Below, one piece after another: positions 59,947-60,780 of a stretch of 60,780 bases of DNA. The first letter of the stretch is position 1. Every line of letters starts with the position of its first letter. This DNA is from Bacillota bacterium. Lineage in GTDB: Bacteria > Bacillota > Clostridia > Christensenellales > Aristaeellaceae. Location of the stretch: assembly GCA_023411395.1 (NCBI GenBank), contig JAEYOV010000064.1, forward strand, positions 1 through 60,780. The letters are read 5' to 3'. A program made the translations under genes and the position numbers. The notes beneath the pieces are model-generated. The model was given only the letters and a program-made list of their open reading frames with translations, had not been told where the DNA came from and did no database searches.

Positions 59947-60501
59947 TTATTGCTCCATCTGGCGGCCCACGATGCCGGCGGCCGTCTCCGCCACCTTCAG
60001 TTCCGTATCCCCCATTTTCACGCCCTGTTCCTTGCTCATGAGCACCACAGCGCCGATGGCTTCCCCGTCGGCAATGATGGGCGACACCACCTGTGCGGTG
60101 TAGCCGGTCATGTCTTCCTCATTGGTGACGGCCACGATTTTCCCCCCCACCGAGCGGTTGATGGCCACCGTCTGCCTGTTGGCGATAGCGGTTTCCAAAT
60201 CGTGGCTGATGGGCTTGTCACACAGCTCCTTTTTGGATACACCGCTGGCGGCCACCACCTGGTCCCGGTCCACAATGCAGGCGATATGCCCCAGGCTGCG
60301 GAAAAGAGATTCCGTATAATCTTTGGCAAAGCCGGACATTTCTCCGATGGGCGAGTATTTTTTCAGTATGACCTCGCCGTCCCGGTCCGTATAAATTTCC
60401 AACGGATCTCCTTCCCTGATTCGCAGCGTCCGCCTGATTTCCTTGGGGATGACGACGCGGCCCAACTCGTCAATCCTGCGCACGATTCCCGTTGCCCTCA
60501 A
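59947..60501 (-). CDS. spoVT: Stage V sporulation regulator SpoVT
   Basis: The 184-residue regulator has the AbrB-type swapped-hairpin DNA-binding domain (RATGIVRRIDELGRVVIPKE, then IRRTLRIREGDPLEIYTDRD) and a C-terminal GAF domain (residues about 55-184). In Bacillus it modulates sigma-G-dependent genes in the forespore. The start is TTG at 60501 with AAGGAGG eight bases upstream; this gives the expected N-terminus, whereas the ATG at 60534 adds eleven residues. A clear sigma-F/G promoter could not be placed. Neighbours YabM and MazG match the Bacillus order. Confidence 0.96.
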   Translation of the reverse strand: MRATGIVRRIDELGRVVIPKEIRRTLRIREGDPLEIYTDRDGEVILKKYSPIGEMSGFAKDYTESLFRSLGHIACIVDRDQVVAASGVSKKELCDKPISHDLETAIANRQTVAINRSVGGKIVAVTNEEDMTGYTAQVVSPIIADGEAIGAVVLMSKEQGVKMGDTELKVAETAAGIVGRQMEQ

Positions 60502-60780
60502 TGATATGCCCTCCTTGTGTGAGCGGGGCTTCACCGCCTCGCCGTGATGTTATTGTTTCCCCGCTATGCCCTTTTATTCCGCAAGAAACCATGGAAAAAG
60601 ACGCGCCATGCTGTCAATTGATGGGGAGTACGCCATAGGCATGGAAAAGGAAACATCGCCGCCTCACCCAAAAAAGAAGGAAATTGCCCCTTCGCGGCGA
60701 ATGATGGATATACGGTCAGACCAATGTCCATCCTAAATGAAAGGGCGTGGTTCCATTGACCCAGACGCACGACAACAAGG
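60502..60780. other. End of window, no supported gene
   Basis: This holds the ribosome binding site of spoVT and its presumed promoter region. A possible plus-strand start (TTG at 60757, reading LTQTHDNK) is cut by the window edge and cannot be judged. A 68-residue minus frame at 60564-60770 has no homologue I know. Confidence 0.4.

Overview
The window reads as chromosome of an anaerobic, spore-forming member of the Bacillota (class Clostridia). Support comes from several sources: SpoVT, a SpoVB-like flippase, a SpoIID/LytB-type protein and CotF-like coat proteins; the rplU-prp-rpmA order with a Prp-cleavable L27 extension; a T-box leader; RNase Y; and a NAD-linked [FeFe] hydrogenase. The DNA is moderately GC-rich with consistent AGGAGG-type ribosome binding sites, and GTG and TTG starts occur. 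A placement below class (perhaps near Christensenellales) is only a guess.

Layout. 1-1.75 kb: a complete IS3-family element with an unusually long non-coding left end. 1.8-4.1 kb: secreted esterase, two CotF-like coat genes, tRNA-Arg. 4.2-6.1 kb: ArsR-type regulator plus MFS exporter behind an operator-overlapped promoter. 6.1-11 kb: SpoIID/SH3 protein, ADP-forming acyl-CoA synthetase, DUF554 protein. 11.1-12.2 kb: L21-Prp-L27 operon with promoter and leader. 12.2-15.7 kb: small-protein cluster (DUF3788, repeat protein, GyrI-like, zinc ribbon) beside a WYL regulator. 15.8-22 kb: membrane proteins, YjbR protein, a lipoprotein with three cytochrome b5-like repeats, a NatAB-like ABC exporter, a nitroreductase. 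22.1-25.7 kb: NuoE-NuoF-[FeFe] hydrogenase operon with a very good Rex-type operator. 25.7-31.3 kb: repeat-rich intergenic DNA, serine hydrolase, MalT/LuxR-type regulator and a three-gene membrane operon. 31.4-36.6 kb: L-fucose isomerase, FGGY kinase and a second FucI-like isomerase. 36.9-38.7 kb: TrpB2 under a T-box whose apparent specifier is UGG (Trp). 39-45.3 kb: sugar ABC importer without ATPase, plus oxidoreductase, TIM-barrel isomerase and a divergent AraC regulator. 46.3-53.6 kb: rimO-pgsA-cinA-recA, an SH3 protein and rny. 53.7-60.5 kb: GNAT protein, ispDF, rqcP-like S4 protein, HU, mazG, spoVB-like and spoVT.

How it fits together. The accessory parts look like carbohydrate use (fuc-like operon, ABC importer with inositol/sugar-type oxidoreductase and isomerase) and redox disposal (NADH-linked hydrogenase, probably repressed by Rex when NADH is low). 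The rest is conserved housekeeping. Regulatory DNA is readable at many places: -35/-10 pairs with 17-bp spacing, palindromic operators, T-box, L21 leader and intrinsic terminators. Three families of dispersed palindromic or GC-rich repeats fill most of the gene-free stretches. No CRISPR array, phage or obvious defence island is present. The most open items are the structured end of the IS, the ~450-nt leader in front of rny, the triple cytochrome b5-like lipoprotein and the WYL-controlled small-protein cluster. All functional statements are from reading sequence and from memory of families; no search was run.
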